Shown: in pieces, positions 60,387 through 64,000 of the stretch
How the letters are laid out: the number at the start of each line of letters is the position of its first letter
Position numbering within the stretch: the first letter of the stretch is position 1
Source of the DNA: Stenopsyche tienmushanensis
Taxonomy: Eukaryota > Arthropoda > Insecta > Trichoptera > Stenopsychidae
Assembly (NCBI GenBank): GCA_008973525.1
Contig: WACJ01000006.1
Span: 682,001 to 746,000 of the forward strand
Length of the DNA stretch: 64,000 bases
Direction of reading: 5' to 3'
Program-made: the position numbers and the translations under genes
The notes under the pieces: generated by a model
Told to the model about the DNA's origin: nothing
Database searches by the model: none
The model's input: only the letters and a program-made list of their open reading frames with translations

Positions 60387-60948
60387 ATTACTAGCACGTT
60401 GGCGCGATCAAACAAGAGAGAGGAAGATAACAAAAAACATCAATTTCTGTTAATCAAAAAATACCGTAGCAACCAAAGGATTAAAACATTAATAAAAGCG
60501 AGATTGATAAAATTATTATTGCGGCGCTATTGGGACACATTATGAAAGAATCAAAAGTCAGTTCAAAATATGTTTTGTGCCATCAAATGCGATAAATTTT
60601 CTTAAAGTGATTTTCTGTCCGATTCAGATGTCAAGCGATAGCCGAAGATTTTATAATGAAATATTTTATTGACGGAGCAGCTTTAAAGAGCTATAAAATG
60701 TCAAAGGAACTGTTGGCACAGACTTTCAATGACTCATATAAGACCCACAGCGTTTGTTTTAAGATCAATTTAATGTAAATAGTTTCAACCAATACATAGC
60801 ACGTTCATCCTTTGATAAAAGCTGAAAACCAATTTGGCAATACATTTAATCCTTAGCGAATGGCATAATTTTTCGAAATTATCATCAGCAGATCGACTGT
60901 AAGATAGACTGTGTTTTAACTTAAATTTGATTGAATTTTTCATAAAAA
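60387..60948. other. Unassigned sequence
   Basis: No recognised gene or element. Confidence 0.5.
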
Positions 60949-61195
60949 CCCTTTGCACTCTGTTGTCCCCTTTCAGGGGACATCGTAATTCTAGTATATT
61001 ATTCGGATGTCCCTCTCGTGGGACATTAAAGTCTATTAGTGATTATGGAGAATCAACTTATTCCAGCACAACTTTTTAAGAAATGCATGTTCCCAAAAGT
61101 TTTCTATTGAAATGGTACATGAAATCAAATCAAAATATAGTACAATTACTAGGATACATAGCGTGGAAAGACAAGAGAATCTCCACACATTGAAG
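60949..61195. mobile_element. piggyBac-like element end, copy 3 (inverted)
   Basis: Starts CCCTTTGCACTCTGTTGTCC and matches the reverse of 19005-19280 and 40983-41331, including the GTCCC/GGGAC palindromes (60964-61026). The flanking TTAA is mutated to AAAA. Confidence 0.55.
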
Positions 61196-64000
61196 ATTAT
61201 CGAAAGCAAACCCCAAAAAATATTTTTTTCAAGTCACGAATATGGTAGCATTCGTTGATTAAAGGTTTAAATATTAAAATACAAAATAAATGTTATTATT
61301 GTTTACTACACTATCATTATAGGAGCACATGACTTTATATCAAATGTCATTATCACGTGAATTGACAGCTGATAACAACGACGAATTATTGTTAATCACT
61401 GCAAGTCTTGGAGCGCAAAATAATTTCCATTTATCAATAAAGAATTGCATAAAATAGCACGATTCCCAGATAAAATGAAGACAAAAAGCATAATACGTCA
61501 GTGGTAGATTTAAGCAGATTTACGACCAGCCAAATCGCTGATCTATCTAGAATTATGCTCACTTTTACGATGCAGAACCGTTCATAATTTCATCGTGAGA
61601 AGGCCTTCGAAAGATAATAATACAATCAAATATAGGATACGTCTCCACTATCTATCTATTGAATACCGCAATTTCAATTTGCCTGCGGTTTTGATTTGAA
61701 AAAAAAAAAGATCAGAGACAATATTCAGGCAATTATATCGGTGAAATGGGCGAACGGTACGGCATGGAAAATTCGAATACAATTTGTGCGATAGAAACTT
61801 GTCCAGATTATAAATGTTGAGATGTTTTTCAATTATCTGTACCCGTTCATATGTTAATGCTGTTGACACGTGTCTCTGGCAGCGGATGGGGAACTACGAA
61901 TACAAGCGTCATGAATTTGCATACCAAAAAATTTATATTCGAATATGTGATTATCTGGCGCGAAAGCTACCTATGTGAAAAAATTGAATTTATAAATATT
62001 AATCCTGTATTTCATCTTCTCGCCGAGAAAACAATTGGGGTACGAAAGAGCTGAAGGACGAAGATCGATAAAAGGTGTTTCCTCGTTACGCCCTTATATA
62101 AAGGCGGCTTTCCACGAAGGAAATTGTGTTAAAGAGAAACCTTTTGAATTGCCTTCGACCTTGTATCTTTGAACAGATTTAAAATCTTCCAATTGATAGA
62201 AAAGCAAATAAATTCGCCAAATGCAAAATCGAAAGATCGAAAGGAAATACATTCGCAATTATATAAATGATCGCGAAGCATTGATAATGAATTCAAAGAA
62301 AAATATTCTACAGCTTGAGGAATACCCAAGATTGGAATAAGATAAATAGACATTCTATTCATTTATTTATTTTAGAAAAGGGCAAAATTATTACGACTTC
62401 AGTATTTGTGATATATTGAGAAATATCAGCAGCTTTCATGTGAGATGTCCGATTTTCGCTTTCAGCATTGAACAAAATATTTGTCAATGATAAATTCAAG
62501 AAAGAAAATTACTACGCGCAATCACTATTCTAATTTACCGCGAGCGCGAATTTCGTCAATCACGTGATCTGATCGCGAGATAATGGCGGCTTCTTTGTGT
62601 GAGCAAATATGACGCAAAAACACTATGATAAAATATGGAAGGGTCGAGGTCACGGCCTATCTTCCTGACAGCTGGAAAACCCTGCGGTGGGATTTTTAGC
62701 CCTTATGCCTTCGGGGGTGACAAATGTGTGAGCCTCGACCGATAGAATTGTTCTCTTCACCATTCTATAGCAGTTTTTCTTATCCGGGATTTAGTCTTGA
62801 ATTTCGGCAGCACTTTGGATGCTTATAAAAGTTGCATCGGTGTGAAGCTTACTTTCGGTTTTCTTGATTGCATCCAACAATTTGGTATAAGTACAGGAAG
62901 TTTTGGTCTTGCGAAACGATTCCTTGGTATAAAAATGCTAAATCAAATGTCACTATGCTTGATTTTCGAGTTTGATTTCCATTTGCCATTATATATCTTT
63001 GCAAGAGTGGATTTTCAAGGTTTCTGCATATAAAAACCTGGCAAGAAATAGACCGATAGTTAAATGCTATGAGGATGGCGTTAACAAAAAGCTGGTAGCT
63101 AAATAATATTTTGAAAAAAGTATGAATTACTTGATGAATGGTAGCTTCTAAAATATAAATCACTAATTATTTAATATTTTTGTTACTCGATTTTAATATT
63201 AAACGAGTTTAACTCTCATATATATATTTTTGGTTAGGCCGGGGACAGAAAGTGGATGTTATATTCGATTTAGGGACGTTAATAGTGACCCCCAAGCCCG
63301 GTTTAATAGCATTTTTATTAGTCATAAATTACGAGAAAACCGTACTCTCTTCATGGTATTTAACAGCATTATAAGATGGGAAAAACGTAACAATGAAGCA
63401 GTTAGAATTAATATTTTGGATAAAAAATAGCATTAATCAATGTTTTAATGATGTTTTCCTGGTTCATCTAATAGACGTGCATGCTATCCTCATTTGGCTG
63501 GTTATTATTCAGCGATTCTGTTTAGTAATTGGTGTGTATGCGTGCAACATGTTTTGGAAGATCCATTGGTGAAAAATATAAAGTCGTGGGTCGAAAATCT
63601 TGAGTAATAGCGTGGGCTGGAAATAAAATGGCAACTATGGATAGCACGTTGGCGACACATTAGAAATCTGGAGTTCTTGCAGGCAAACAAAGAAGATACA
63701 CATGAAGCTGTGATCTATGACTGCAATTATTGTTGATACGCTAAATAAGCCGCAGAAATGATAAGATTGTATCATATTTTTTAAGATTTGAATATAATGA
63801 ATAGATGTGATATAAGAGGAAAATTATTCGTCGATGAAAGCGCGTACAAACAATGAATGTCTGATTTATGAATCTAATAGTTATTGAGAGAACATCCATG
63901 CGGTCCGCCTACAAAACTGAACATTTGACGCCTCCGCAACATATTGAACGTGAAAATAAAACCACGAATAAAAAACGTCTCTTGGAGTCTGAGACGATGA
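61196..64000. other. Unassigned sequence to right edge
   Basis: No recognised gene. 62570-62720 is GC-richer with no readable product. The plus frame 63230-63430 (TESGCYIRFRDVNSDPQARF) is unassigned. Confidence 0.5.

Noticed and set aside
1..64000. Over a hundred frames of 60-126 codons spread over both strands
   Set aside because: At about one-third GC the expected number of such frames by chance is of the same order (roughly one hundred), so length alone is no evidence.
1..64000. tRNA, rRNA or CRISPR-like arrays
   Set aside because: No cloverleaf with intact A and B boxes, no rRNA-like segment and no regularly spaced repeats were seen; CRISPR is not expected in an insect nuclear genome.

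Overview
This window is eukaryotic nuclear DNA from an insect. The evidence is spliced, metazoan-type genes with GT-AG introns, insect-like Galpha-q and amphiphysin proteins, and a background of decayed cut-and-paste DNA transposons. The AT-rich background, broken by a CpG-dense promoter island and GC-richer exons, together with mariner, piggyBac, hAT, Tigger, Helitron and Mutator-like/Kolobok-like remnants, fits a hymenopteran best. That placement is an inference, not a proof.

Two real genes are visible, both on the minus strand. (1) Positions 188-10743 hold the 5' two-thirds of the G protein alpha-q gene: exon 1 inside a GC-rich island (10201-12180), exon 2, exon 3, and two mutually exclusive versions of exon 4 (4a at 1067-1195, 4b at 188-316). 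The remaining 3' exons lie beyond the left edge. (2) Positions 21239-24848 hold eight coding exons of amphiphysin, with an N-BAR domain, a low-complexity linker, a C-terminal SH3 domain and the stop codon. Its first short coding exon was not found to the right and may lie outside the window. The same two genes are, to my recollection, neighbours in Drosophila at cytological region 49B.

The rest is intron or intergenic DNA with a layered transposon record. In Galpha-q intron 2 lie a Helitron-like tandem, a 79-bp TTAA-flanked MITE, and, sharing its TTAA, a ~1.4 kb dead element with terminal inverted repeats and a frameshifted Mutator-like transposase. Between the two genes are a Tigger/pogo-like deletion element, an old mariner transposase, a hAT fragment, a second Helitron and a piggyBac-like end.

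From 24.85 kb to 64 kb I recognise no host gene. This stretch holds two mariners of one family (one carrying a piggyBac-like insert, one carrying a Tigger-like insert), four hAT copies in the window overall, an unclassified repeat (called R2rep here; unrelated to the R2 retrotransposon), a duplicated R2rep-hAT composite, and several TTAA-flanked MITEs. A few reading frames at 49.9-55.2 kb and 39.5 kb have coding-like codon-position composition and look like decayed intronless genes of unknown origin. They are the part most worth a database search, but the number of short frames in the window is about what chance gives at this base composition.
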